Shown here piece by piece: positions 35,173 through 44,102 of a stretch of 64,000 nt of DNA (position 1 is the stretch's first letter; every line of letters begins with the position of its first letter). The translations under genes were made by a program, and so were the position numbers. The notes beneath the pieces are model-generated. The model did no database searches, was not told where the DNA came from, and saw only the letters and a list, made by a program, of their open reading frames with translations. This DNA is from Dolichospermum flos-aquae CCAP 1403/13F (GTDB lineage Bacteria > Cyanobacteriota > Cyanobacteriia > Cyanobacteriales > Nostocaceae). The stretch lies in contig NZ_CP051206.1 in the NCBI RefSeq assembly GCF_012516395.1, positions 1,240,001-1,304,000 on the forward strand. The letters are read 5' to 3'.

Positions 35173-35530
35173 TATGTTGAGGCGTTGCCAAGTTAAAACC
35201 GATGAAAAAACAGGGAGATTTTTAAAGAATGGGCAATCTAGAAAAAAAGGATTAAACCGTTCTATTTCTGATGCAAGTTGGAGTGATTTAATTTTAAAAA
35301 TTGAGTATCTCGCTGTAAAGCAAGGAAAAGTTGTAATTAAGATTAATCCTAAATACTCCAGTCAAGAATGTAGGAATTGTGGGCATACTGATAAGTCAAA
35401 CCGTGATGGTGAGAAATTCATTTGTACGGAATGCGGATATCACGAACACGCCGATATTGGTGCTGCAAAGACTATCAGAGATAGAGGTTTCAAAATAGTA
35501 CGTGGGGACTCCGCGAAACTTGCTGTTTAA
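35173..35530 (+). pseudogene. tnpB: TnpB, 5'-truncated copy
   Basis: From MLRRCQVKTD onward the 118 residues are identical by eye to the C-terminal part of the intact TnpB at 50274-51593, with only synonymous DNA changes noticed. The fragment keeps the zinc finger (CRNCGH ... CTECGY) and the last RuvC Asp (HADIGAAKTI) but lacks the first two catalytic residues. The 5' part was lost at the ISAs1 right end. An ATG inside the ISAs1 end gives a spurious open frame from 35159. Confidence 0.9.
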
Positions 35531-35707
35531 CAGCTAAACGCCCAGAAGATGAGCCAGTGCGGTCTTGGGGTCTCCCCAAGTAGAGCAACTGGCGGTATCA
35601 GCACGCACTTTTGTGCAAACGTACTGAGTCTGGGAACCTGTGTGAACAGGATATTAGGATTGTAAAATCTTAAGAATCCCCGCGTCTTTAGACCGGGGAG
35701 TGTCAAT
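35531..35707 (+). ncRNA. Putative omega RNA / right-end module of the truncated tnpB copy
   Basis: The ~177 bp after the tnpB stop match the segment after the intact tnpB (50097-50273, minus strand), including the terminal hairpin CCCCGCGTCTTTAGACCGGG and the end GTGTCAAT. In IS200/IS605 elements this region makes the guide RNA of TnpB, with the guide taken from the flank. The flank here starts atagaagtttaggcttgatg (35708-35727). RNA identity is inferred from position. Confidence 0.5.
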
Positions 35708-35746
35708 ATAGAAGTTTAGGCTTGATGAAAAAGGCGATAATCACTC

Positions 35747-36529
35747 ATGACTACCGAAAAGAATCTAGCCATTGTGGACAGGGAAGTCCATGACTCATCC
35801 ACTTATTATGTGTTTGACGATGGTGAAACCCATGACCCACCAACAGACTTAATATTTGATGATGGTGAACCCTTGGAATCATATAGACATCGGACTGGAA
35901 TGAATGTCCTTATCCGATCATTGCAGCAGCTTTGGTGCGATCGCAATGATTATTTTACTGGGGGCAATATGTTTATTTATTACAGCAGCACCCAGGTTCG
36001 TAATCGTGATTTTCGCGGTCCCGATTTCTTTGCTGTTCTCAATATTGATGGTACTAACACTCGACAAGGTTGGGTGGTTTGGGACGAGAATGGTCGCTAT
36101 CCTGATGTAATTGTGGAATTAATGTCACCTTCTACGGCAGCAATAGATAAAGGCATTAAAAAAGACCTTTATGAACAGACTTTTCGTACCTCGGATTATT
36201 TTGTCTATGATCCATTTAATCCTCGTTCTTTACAAGGATGGCATTTAGATGATAATCAAAAGTACCAGCCGTTAATTCCTAATGAACATGGTTGGCTATG
36301 GAGTAGACGTTTAGGTTTATGGTTGGGAACTTGGGAAGGAACGGTAGAAAGGGAAACTACAATTTGGGCGCGGTTTTATGATGTTGCTGGTAATCTAGTT
36401 TTATTACCAGAGGAAGCAGCTAAATCGCAAGCAAAAGCGGCTAAGGCACGAGAGGAGGAGGCTAAGGCAAAAGCAGATAGGTTGGCTGCCAGATTACGAG
36501 AATTGGGTGAAGATCCAGATATCTTGTAA
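35747..36529 (+). CDS. Uma2 family endonuclease with C-terminal coiled coil
   Basis: 260 residues. The N-terminus carries a duplicated short motif (VFDDGETHDPP, IFDDGEPLE). The Uma2 core follows, with FRGPDFFAVLN, YPDVIVELMSPSTAAIDKGIKKDLY (Asp and Glu-x-x/Lys of the PD-(D/E)XK type) and TSDYFVYDP. The last ~45 residues form an Ala/Lys/Glu-rich coiled coil ending RLAARLRELGEDPDIL. A decayed relative remains at 15190-15357. The gene begins 40 bp after the tnpB-linked right end. Confidence 0.9.
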   Translation: MTTEKNLAIVDREVHDSSTYYVFDDGETHDPPTDLIFDDGEPLESYRHRTGMNVLIRSLQQLWCDRNDYFTGGNMFIYYSSTQVRNRDFRGPDFFAVLNIDGTNTRQGWVVWDENGRYPDVIVELMSPSTAAIDKGIKKDLYEQTFRTSDYFVYDPFNPRSLQGWHLDDNQKYQPLIPNEHGWLWSRRLGLWLGTWEGTVERETTIWARFYDVAGNLVLLPEEAAKSQAKAAKAREEEAKAKADRLAARLRELGEDPDIL

Positions 36530-36545
36530 TCGTCAGGTTTCCCAA

Positions 36546-36607
36546 ATCCCCGACTTCTGCTGTCATCATCTCTAGAAATTGCGATTTGTCGTTAGAAGTC
36601 GGGGATC
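36546..36607. repeat. GATCCCCGACTTCT hairpin family, long-loop copy
   Basis: Arms ATCCCCGACTTCT and AGAAGTCGGGGAT are separated by ~36 bases. It lies between the convergent Uma2 and ABC-permease genes, 17 bp after the Uma2 stop codon. Confidence 0.65.
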
Positions 36608-36639
36608 TTAATTTTTGCCTGCTCACTCCTGCTGTATAA

Positions 36640-37422
36640 TCAACTGGAAGCACTGGTATAAAAACGGAGAGCAAACCGCCAAAACTGAGTAGAAATAAAG
36701 AATAAGACAATTGCTAAAAATCCCGCACCTAGCCACCAGGTAAACTGAATTTGACCTAACAGAGACTGGGCTGGAACTGTAGTTAAAAAAGTTACTGGAA
36801 CTATAAAGGTAAAGAAGAAGCGATAAGCCGCCGGATAGGCTGTAATTGGATATCTTCCAGCATCTAGAAACCCTCTTAATACTTCTGTGACGTTGTATAT
36901 TTTAACAAACCAAATACTTGTTGCGCTGAGGATAAACCACAGGCTGTAAAGAATGACTAAACCGCAAGCCAAGGGAAAAATAGTCAGTAAGTATTTGTCA
37001 ATTCCTAAGTTAAGTTTTCTACCAGCGTAGCCAATGATGAGCAAACCTAAGATTAAATCTGGTATTCCCCAGAGGGAAAGGGTATGAATAGATAACCAAA
37101 ACTGACTACGAATAGGTTTTAATAATACAAAGTCTAAGGTCCCTTCTTGGACATGACGCACAATCCGATTTAAGTTGGGAGCAAGGAAGGTAGACGAAAA
37201 GCCTTGTAATAGGGTGAAAATTCCTAAGACTACTAAAGCTGCGTCCCATGACCACCCCGTAAAAGTGTAGCCTGTGCGGTAAAATAGGAACAAACCAAAG
37301 ATACTACCTACTAAATTACCTAAGCTACTGAAAGCAGAAATGATAAAATTAATACGATATTCCATTTCTGCCGCAATGGCAGCATTCCAAAATAATCTCA
37401 ACACTTTTAAATATCTTGCCAT
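36640..37422 (-). CDS. ABC-2 type transporter permease
   Basis: 260 residues with about six membrane segments. The segments VRHVQEGTLDFVLLKPIRSQF, AEMEYRINFI near the N-terminus and the final FALRFYTSASS are typical of the ABC2_membrane_6 group (DUF990-like permeases). Such permeases usually work with a partner permease and an ATPase, encoded elsewhere here. The adjacent genes are DedA and a full ABC exporter on the opposite strand. Substrate unknown. Confidence 0.85.
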   Translation of the reverse strand: MARYLKVLRLFWNAAIAAEMEYRINFIISAFSSLGNLVGSIFGLFLFYRTGYTFTGWSWDAALVVLGIFTLLQGFSSTFLAPNLNRIVRHVQEGTLDFVLLKPIRSQFWLSIHTLSLWGIPDLILGLLIIGYAGRKLNLGIDKYLLTIFPLACGLVILYSLWFILSATSIWFVKIYNVTEVLRGFLDAGRYPITAYPAAYRFFFTFIVPVTFLTTVPAQSLLGQIQFTWWLGAGFLAIVLFFISTQFWRFALRFYTSASS

Positions 37423-37548
37423 TTCTCGCCTTTACCCCAATATCTCTTGAATATAAAATAATTTTATCTAAACTTAATCTTATTTGGTATTTTTATAATT
37501 TATGAACGTTAAAATGTTGAATGCAACTTCTTAAGCAAATCGGATTTT

Positions 37549-38151
37549 ATGCACTTTAATTTACCGGAATTAATTAAATCGCTGGGTTATTTTGGAGTAT
37601 GGGGAATTATCTTTGCTGAATCTGGTTTATTGATTGGGTTTTTTCTCCCTGGTGATAGTTTACTATTTACGGCTGGATTTGTTGCTTCTCAAAACTTGCT
37701 AAATATTTGGGTACTGATTTTTGGTGCGTTTTTTTGTGCTGTATTAGGTGATAATGTCGGGTATTTTACAGGGCATAAATTTGGCAGAAAATTATTTGAG
37801 AAGGATGATTCTTGGTTATTTCGTAAAAAACATATTGTGAAAACTCAAGATTTTTATGAAAAGCATGGGAAAAAAACAATTGTCTTAGCTAGATTTATGC
37901 CAATTGTGAGGACTTTTGCGCCGATTGTAGCAGGTATTGGGGCTATGCACTATCGGTCTTTTATGTCTTATAACTTAATTGGTGGTTTTGTTTGGACATT
38001 TGGGATTACTTTGTTAGGATTTTTCCTGGGAAAAACTTTGCCAGCGGAACAGTTAGATAAGTATCTTTTACCAATAATTGGCTTAATTGTTGTTGTTTCT
38101 TTATTCCCATCTGTTATTCATATAATTAAAGAAAATAGAGCTAATAAATGA
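37549..38151 (+). CDS. DedA family membrane protein
   Basis: 200 residues with a SNARE-associated (DedA) core: YFGVWGIIFAESGLLIGFFLPGD, LGDNVGYFTGHKFGRK, and the ARFMPIVRTFAPIVAG segment with conserved Arg. Four to five membrane segments. DedA proteins are needed for membrane homeostasis and polyprenyl- or phospholipid translocation in other bacteria. The start codon is ATG. It is followed ~105 bp downstream by a half-size ABC exporter on the same strand. Confidence 0.92.
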   Translation: MHFNLPELIKSLGYFGVWGIIFAESGLLIGFFLPGDSLLFTAGFVASQNLLNIWVLIFGAFFCAVLGDNVGYFTGHKFGRKLFEKDDSWLFRKKHIVKTQDFYEKHGKKTIVLARFMPIVRTFAPIVAGIGAMHYRSFMSYNLIGGFVWTFGITLLGFFLGKTLPAEQLDKYLLPIIGLIVVVSLFPSVIHIIKENRANK

Positions 38152-38255
38152 TCAAATGCTTTGTTTTGATGACAGTTTACCCATCCCTATTCCCAAATAT
38201 GACCAAAAGCTGGTAGCGTCAAACAAAGGAAAATATTTTTTGTGGATGTGACAAC

Positions 38256-39974
38256 TTGAAAACACGTTCTAATTATTGGCAACTGTTACCATATATCCGC
38301 ACCCAGTGGCAACCTATTGCTAAGGGTTTTGTAGGGATTTTGGGATATGTACTGGCAACTTTAACCCTGATTAATGTCGCGGGTAAGTTGGCTGTTCCCT
38401 TCGGGAATGGTAATGTATTAGCGATCGCTCAATTAGCCGGAATCAGTGCTGCTATATTTCTTGTGCGCGGCTTTTTTCAGTCTGTACAAGATTTATACAT
38501 GGCTAAGGCAGCGTTAAGAATCGCTTTTTATCTCCGGCAACAGGTTTATACTCATTTACAAAAACTCAATCTCAGCTATTTTGAAACTGCTAAAGCTGGA
38601 GATTTATCTTATCGTCTCACGGAAGATGTTGACAGGGTGGGAGAAGTTATTAATAAACTTTTTCATGATTTTACTCCCTGTGCTTTACAATTAATTGCTA
38701 TTCCCATTTACATGATTTATTTGAATTGGCAACTTACCTTAGCAACGGTAATTGTTGCCCCAATTATGGGAATTTTAATTGGTTGGTTTGGGGAACGTTT
38801 ACGGAAATATTCTCTCAAAAGTCAAAGTCGTATTTCTGATTTATCAGCTATTTTAACGGAAGTTTTTAGCGGGATTCGCTTAATTCAAGCTTTTGCTGCG
38901 GAAAAATACGAAATTGATAGATTTAGTCATGAAGCAGAACGCAGTTTTAAAGCTAAATATTCAGTCGAAAGATTAAAAGCGATTCAAATTCCCATTGTGG
39001 GATTTTTAGAAGCTGTGAGTGCGTTATCTTTGTTAATGGTAGGAACTTGGCAAATATCTCAACGTAATTTAACTGTCGGTGAATTTTTTAGTTATTTAAC
39101 AGCAGCAGCTTTGTTAATTGATCCTATTGGTCATACTACTAATAATTATAATGAATTTAAACAAGGTGAGGCATCGGTTGATCGAGTTTTTGAGTTATTA
39201 GCAATTCAACCAACGGTATTAGAAAAACCAGATGCTATTACCCTTCCTGCTGTTAATGGTAAGGTTGAATATTGCCATATTACTTTTGCCTATAAATCAG
39301 GAGAACCTGTATTAAATAATATTAGTTTATTAGTCATGCCAGGTCAAGCTATTGCTCTGGTTGGTGCTTCTGGGGCTGGTAAAACTACTTTTGTGAATCT
39401 ATTACCTCGATTTTATGATCCTGAATTTGGGGAAATTTTCATAGATGGTGTCAATATTCGAGATGTGACTTTAAATAGTTTAAGAAAACAGATTGGCATT
39501 GTTCCTCAAGAAACAATTATGTTTTCGGGAACTATTGCCCAAAATATCGCTTTTGGACAAAATGATTTTGATATGAACGCAGTAGAAGAATCTGCAAAAA
39601 TTGCCAATGCTGATCAATTTATTCAGCAATTACCAGAAGGTTATCATACTTGGGTGGGAGAGCGAGGTGTGAATTTATCAGGGGGACAAAGACAGCGAAT
39701 TGCGATCGCTCGTGCAGTCCTGCTCAACCCGCAAATCTTGATCCTTGATGAAGCTACATCGGCATTAGATTCGGAATCAGAAGCTTTGGTACAAGAGGCT
39801 TTGGAGAGATTAATGGAAAACCGCACGGTGTTAATTATTGCCCATAGATTGTCAACGGTGCGGAAGTGCGATCGCATTTTGGTTTTGGAAAAAGGGCAAA
39901 TTGTCGAATCGGGAAATCATGAGGAATTATTAGCTTTAGAAGGGAGATATGCCCGGTATTATGCTCAACAATAA
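38256..39974 (+). CDS. ABC exporter, fused permease and ATPase (half-transporter)
   Basis: 572 residues starting at TTG (38256), the only start that gives a standard N-terminus; no good ribosome site is visible. The six-helix exporter domain (about 15-310) is followed by the nucleotide-binding domain (about 330-572): Walker A GASGAGKTT, Q-loop VPQETIMF, signature LSGGQRQR, Walker B ILILDEATSALD and switch H (IAHRLS). It probably acts as a homodimer exporting a lipid or peptide; the HepA/MsbA-like group is the closest by pattern. A GATCCCC hairpin begins at the next base after the stop. Confidence 0.92.
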   Translation: MKTRSNYWQLLPYIRTQWQPIAKGFVGILGYVLATLTLINVAGKLAVPFGNGNVLAIAQLAGISAAIFLVRGFFQSVQDLYMAKAALRIAFYLRQQVYTHLQKLNLSYFETAKAGDLSYRLTEDVDRVGEVINKLFHDFTPCALQLIAIPIYMIYLNWQLTLATVIVAPIMGILIGWFGERLRKYSLKSQSRISDLSAILTEVFSGIRLIQAFAAEKYEIDRFSHEAERSFKAKYSVERLKAIQIPIVGFLEAVSALSLLMVGTWQISQRNLTVGEFFSYLTAAALLIDPIGHTTNNYNEFKQGEASVDRVFELLAIQPTVLEKPDAITLPAVNGKVEYCHITFAYKSGEPVLNNISLLVMPGQAIALVGASGAGKTTFVNLLPRFYDPEFGEIFIDGVNIRDVTLNSLRKQIGIVPQETIMFSGTIAQNIAFGQNDFDMNAVEESAKIANADQFIQQLPEGYHTWVGERGVNLSGGQRQRIAIARAVLLNPQILILDEATSALDSESEALVQEALERLMENRTVLIIAHRLSTVRKCDRILVLEKGQIVESGNHEELLALEGRYARYYAQQ

Positions 39975-40005
39975 GATCCCCGACTTCTTAGAGAAGTCGG
40001 GGATC
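39975..40005. terminator. GATCCCCGACTTCT hairpin, copy abutting a stop codon
   Basis: Inverted repeat GATCCCCGACTTCT / AGAAGTCGGGGATC with a 3-base loop begins immediately after the TAA of the ABC exporter (39972-39974). Likely terminator or repeat inserted at the gene end. Confidence 0.7.
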
Positions 40006-40628
40006 TGAAATTCTCGCAAGGGATACGAGACGCTACTGCAAACGCTATAAACCAATAATATGCTCATAGTTTAATCCCCAGCGTTCTTTCTCAGATAGAT
40101 CAGTTTTCATCGCTTTATCATAAGTTTAAATTATCCTAAACTAAGAATACTTTTGATATTTATAACTTATAGCAATTTGCCTTTATATTTCCTTAATAAT
40201 TAATTGAGAATCTTTTCTATTTATCAACGAGGTTGCAATACTTTCCGCGATTTGCTATAATTTCGGAGAATTTCATAATTGGGTTTTTATTGTCAATTTT
40301 GGATCTTTAAAAAGATGTTAGTATCAAACCCTTTATTGACAGTAGTTCCAGAAATCAATCTCCCAGTCCGATACAAAACTTTACAAAATTAATAGCTGTT
40401 TCTTCAACAATTTTAGCCATGAATTTGCTCAGAAATGATCTAACTTGAGAGATAGTAAAAATTTACTATTGACAATTTGACAAAAACATGATAATTAACC
40501 TGTCAATATTATTAATTTTAGTGATATTAAATCAACATGAATTACCTTAACTTCGATATATGTAAGGGTTTAGCAGTGCTAAACCCTTACATATCGTATC
40601 AATTACAGGATGGTTTGCTGAATATCCC
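40006..40628. other. 623-bp AT-rich spacer
   Basis: No gene is visible. The only clear structure is the 29-bp palindrome at 40562-40590 (arms GTAAGGGTTTAGCA / TGCTAAACCCTTAC), followed by tatcgtatcaattacaggat, a stretch that recurs downstream of the paralogous surface protein (about 43994-44030). Confidence 0.5.
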
Positions 40629-43568
40629 CTAAACAATCACAAAATTATTAACATTCAATGTTCCTGTTAATCCTGTGACTTCAATGATGGCATCATTAGC
40701 AGCATTAAACCCTGCGATTGCATCATTAATAGCCACAAAAGTTCTTTGTCCAAAACTGAATTGAGCAGCGTAATTTGAACCAAAGGCTGCTAATTTTGCC
40801 CCAATACCAGCAGCATCTAGAGTATTAACTGCTCCCACATCCACAAATCCAGCTAATGCCGTAGAAACACGGAACAAATCATTACCTGGAGTGGCGTTGA
40901 AATCAGTGATGACATCAAAGTTAGCTAGGAGAGAATCAGTAAGATTTTGGTAGACAAATTTATCGCTGCCTAAACCACCAGTCAAGGTATCTTTACCACC
41001 CGCACCAGTGAGAACATCATTATTTGTACCACCGACGAGGAACTCATTACCACTAGTACCTGTCAAAGTCAGACTAGAGGGATTGCCAATAGCACCATCA
41101 CTATTTGCATCTATACCAAAGACAGTTTCTTTAGCCAAAGCATCAGCAGAATTTAATGCAAATTGTCCCTCAGAAGAAACCCAATTCCAGTTATTATCTA
41201 AATTCCAGATATGCAGGAAGTTTCCAGAAATGTTTTTCCAAAGAACTTGATTAACGCCATTGACGGTTTCCGCTGCTAGGGTTTGCCATCCTGCGTAGAC
41301 ATCTTGGAAGATTTGTACTCCACCATTTTTGATAGCAGTTGGGGTGCTTGTTCCTACTTGAGCAAAGTATTTGTTGGTGGCATCTTTGACTAGTTTGGTA
41401 TTACCTGCTGATTCTATTGCGGTGTAACCACTGCCAATAACACCATCACCATTTGCATCTATCCCAAATTTAGTTTCTTGGGTGAAAGCATCAGCAGAAT
41501 TTAATGCGTATTGTCCCTCAGAAGAAACCCAATTCCAGTTATTATCTAAACGCCAAATATGCAGATAGTTTCCGGCGGTATTCTTCCAGAGAACTTGGTT
41601 CTCATTATTCACAGTTTCCGCTGCTAGGGTTTGCCATCCCGCGTAAATATTTTGGAAGATTTGTACTCCACTATTTTTGATAGCAGTTGGGATAGTTTGC
41701 CCCACCTGAGCAAAGAACTTGTTGTCTGTATCTTTGACTAATTTAGTGTTACCTGATGATTCAATGAGAATGTAAGGATTGCCAGCAGGATTACCAATAA
41801 CGCCATCACCATTGGCATCTATGCCGAAATTAGTTTCTTGAGTGAAAGCATCAGCAGAATTGAATCCAAATTGTCCTTCAGAAGAAACCCAATTCCAGTT
41901 ATTATCTAAACGCCAAATATGCAGGAAGTTTCCAGAAACGTTTTTCCAAAGAACTTGATTAACGCCATTGACGGTTTCTGCTGCTAGGGTTTGCCATCCC
42001 GCGTAGATATTTTGGAAGATTTGCACTCCACCATTGTTAATAGCAGTTGGGATACCTTCTCCCACTTGGGCAAAGAACTTATTGGCGGTATCTTTGACTA
42101 ATTTAGTGTTACCTGATGATTCAACTGTGGTGTAAGGACTGCCAATAATACCATCACCATTGGTATCTATGCCAAAATTAGTTTCTTGAGTGAAAGCTGC
42201 CGCAGAATTTAATGCAAATTGTCCTTCAGAAGAAACACGATTCCAGTTATTATCTAAACGCCAAATATGCAGATAGTTTCCGGCGGTATTCTTCCAGAGA
42301 ACTTGGTTTTCACCATTCACAGTTTCCGCTGCTAGGGTTTGCCATCCGGGGTAAATATTTTGGAAGATTTGTTGTCCACCGTTTTTGATAGCGATTGGGG
42401 TATTTGTCCCTATTTGGGTAAAGTATTTATCTGTTATATCTTTAACTAGTTTGGTGTTGCCAGTTGATTCGATAGGGGTATAAGTGGGAGATGTAATTTC
42501 AATGATGCCTCGGAAAGAAGAAAGATCATTGGGATAATCGTTCCATTTACCAGCAGAACCGTAATTTAACACCACGTAATCTTCCCCGTTGGGACCACCA
42601 TTGTCTGGTTGACCGGCATACCAGTTAGTGTAAGTAGATGTTTCACCACTTGCCCACTTAAATTGACCTTCTGTTACCTGATCTGTTAAACCAATCCACA
42701 ACTGTTCACTACTACCAAAGGTACTGATTAACCAATCCTGCTCTGCTTGACTGTTAATGGTGACAAGATTTCCCCCTACACTCTGCGCTTGAGCCTGAGC
42801 TTGTTGCCATGTACCAAGATTAGTTAAGAGATATGTGCTGTTGTTGTAATTGAATGTACTGTCATCATTGATAATAGTTCCCGTGACGGCTGTAGTTGTG
42901 CCGACTGTATAACCTGTTCCTGAAGCTAAAGTTAAAGCCACAGTTTCATTATTTTCTACTGTTGTATCTGCGATAGGGTCAATAGTTAAAGTAGCTATAT
43001 TTGCACCCGCAGCAAAGGTAATAGTTTTTCCTGTGCCGGGTGTTGCTCCTGTATAGTCGCCACTGTTGGCTGTGCCAGTAATACCGTAGTTAACAGTTAA
43101 GGGGTTGGTTGTCGCTCCTGTGCGGGTAAATGTGTAAATGAGGTTGGTTGTACCATCTTCTAGTACGCTATTGGGTGATACTGCTAGGGTAATGCTTGGG
43201 GAAATATTTGTAATTTCAACAATGCCTCTGCGGAATTGGTTACTCGAAGAATCATTCCACTTACCAGGAGAACCAAAATTCATTTCTACATAATCTTCTC
43301 CGTCCCAACCATTATTTGGTTCACCGGGAAGCCAGTTAGTATAAGTAGATATTTCACCACTCACCCAATTGAATGTGCCTTCTGTCACCTCATCTGTTAA
43401 ACCAATCCACAGCGTTTGATTAACACCAAAGGTACTGACTAACCAATCCTGCTCTGCTTGATTGTTAATGGTGACAAGATTTCCGCCTAAACTCTGTGCC
43501 TGAGCCTGAGCTTCTTGCCATGTTCCATAACTGGTTAAAGTATATTGGCTGCCATTGTAGTTAAACAT
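40629..43568 (-). CDS. Large secreted/surface protein: two C-type lectin domains, Calx-beta, W-rich repeats, RTX tail
   Basis: 979 residues from the ATG at 43568 (AGGA about 11 bases upstream); a 20-codon upstream extension lacks support. Order: C-type lectin-like domain (about 1-115, TWQEAQAQAQSLGGNLVTIN ... WIGLTDE), Calx-beta (about 120-230), second lectin domain (about 235-345), four ~100-residue W-rich repeats (IES.GNTKLVKD ... GWQTLAAETVNG ... LHIWRLDNNWNW ... FGIDANGDGVIG), then RTX-type GGxGxDxL repeats and a C-terminal tail like the cyanobacterial bluetail surface domain. No N-terminal signal, so type I secretion is likely. Calcium-dependent binding is inferred. Confidence 0.85.
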   Translation of the reverse strand: MFNYNGSQYTLTSYGTWQEAQAQAQSLGGNLVTINNQAEQDWLVSTFGVNQTLWIGLTDEVTEGTFNWVSGEISTYTNWLPGEPNNGWDGEDYVEMNFGSPGKWNDSSSNQFRRGIVEITNISPSITLAVSPNSVLEDGTTNLIYTFTRTGATTNPLTVNYGITGTANSGDYTGATPGTGKTITFAAGANIATLTIDPIADTTVENNETVALTLASGTGYTVGTTTAVTGTIINDDSTFNYNNSTYLLTNLGTWQQAQAQAQSVGGNLVTINSQAEQDWLISTFGSSEQLWIGLTDQVTEGQFKWASGETSTYTNWYAGQPDNGGPNGEDYVVLNYGSAGKWNDYPNDLSSFRGIIEITSPTYTPIESTGNTKLVKDITDKYFTQIGTNTPIAIKNGGQQIFQNIYPGWQTLAAETVNGENQVLWKNTAGNYLHIWRLDNNWNRVSSEGQFALNSAAAFTQETNFGIDTNGDGIIGSPYTTVESSGNTKLVKDTANKFFAQVGEGIPTAINNGGVQIFQNIYAGWQTLAAETVNGVNQVLWKNVSGNFLHIWRLDNNWNWVSSEGQFGFNSADAFTQETNFGIDANGDGVIGNPAGNPYILIESSGNTKLVKDTDNKFFAQVGQTIPTAIKNSGVQIFQNIYAGWQTLAAETVNNENQVLWKNTAGNYLHIWRLDNNWNWVSSEGQYALNSADAFTQETKFGIDANGDGVIGSGYTAIESAGNTKLVKDATNKYFAQVGTSTPTAIKNGGVQIFQDVYAGWQTLAAETVNGVNQVLWKNISGNFLHIWNLDNNWNWVSSEGQFALNSADALAKETVFGIDANSDGAIGNPSSLTLTGTSGNEFLVGGTNNDVLTGAGGKDTLTGGLGSDKFVYQNLTDSLLANFDVITDFNATPGNDLFRVSTALAGFVDVGAVNTLDAAGIGAKLAAFGSNYAAQFSFGQRTFVAINDAIAGFNAANDAIIEVTGLTGTLNVNNFVIV

Positions 43569-44102
43569 TAGATGATGTTCCTTTAATAATTTGGTAGATG
43601 AAATTATCCGATTGCTATTTCCAAGCACTGCTAGTAAAATACACTAGCTCCAGTCTAACCAACCTTATACTGACTTACGTACTGAGAAGCACTGACTTAT
43701 CGTGACTTATAACTGAACTTTATTAATACATAGTCCGTAGTTAAAAATATAATTCACTATGCCACATCTTTAACCGGCATAGAGATGAGAATATACGTAA
43801 GATATAATTAGACAATCCAATATATACTGATGATGTTATAAATTAACCCAGGATAAGCAATGTCAAGATCACTATGCGTTAATAATGACCACATTGACAA
43901 AGTTAAAATAGCACTCACGCACAAAATGGCTATCCCCAGCAATTAGACTGGGAATTCATTCCCAGGCAGGCTATGGGTTTTACGTTCCCCTGCTAAACCC
44001 TTACATATCGCATCAATTACAGGATGGTTTAATGCTGATGTAGAGACATTTCATGAAACATCTCTACAATGTGTTTTGCCCAAATGATCCTAAAAACTAC
44101 AC
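43569..44102. other. Spacer between the two surface-protein genes
   Basis: No gene. Holds a palindrome CTGGGAATTCATTCCCAG at 43948-43965, a ctaaacccttacatatcg segment shared with the 3' flank of the paralogue (43993 onward), and a near-palindrome with arms TGTAGAGACATTTCA / TGAAACATCTCTACA at 44039-44068. The promoter of the 979-residue protein lies at the right of this paralogue's start (43569-43700). Confidence 0.5.

Noticed and set aside
35159-35530. Intact short transposase or zinc-finger gene
   Set aside because: The start codon lies in the ISAs1 inverted repeat; the rest is the truncated C-terminus of tnpB.
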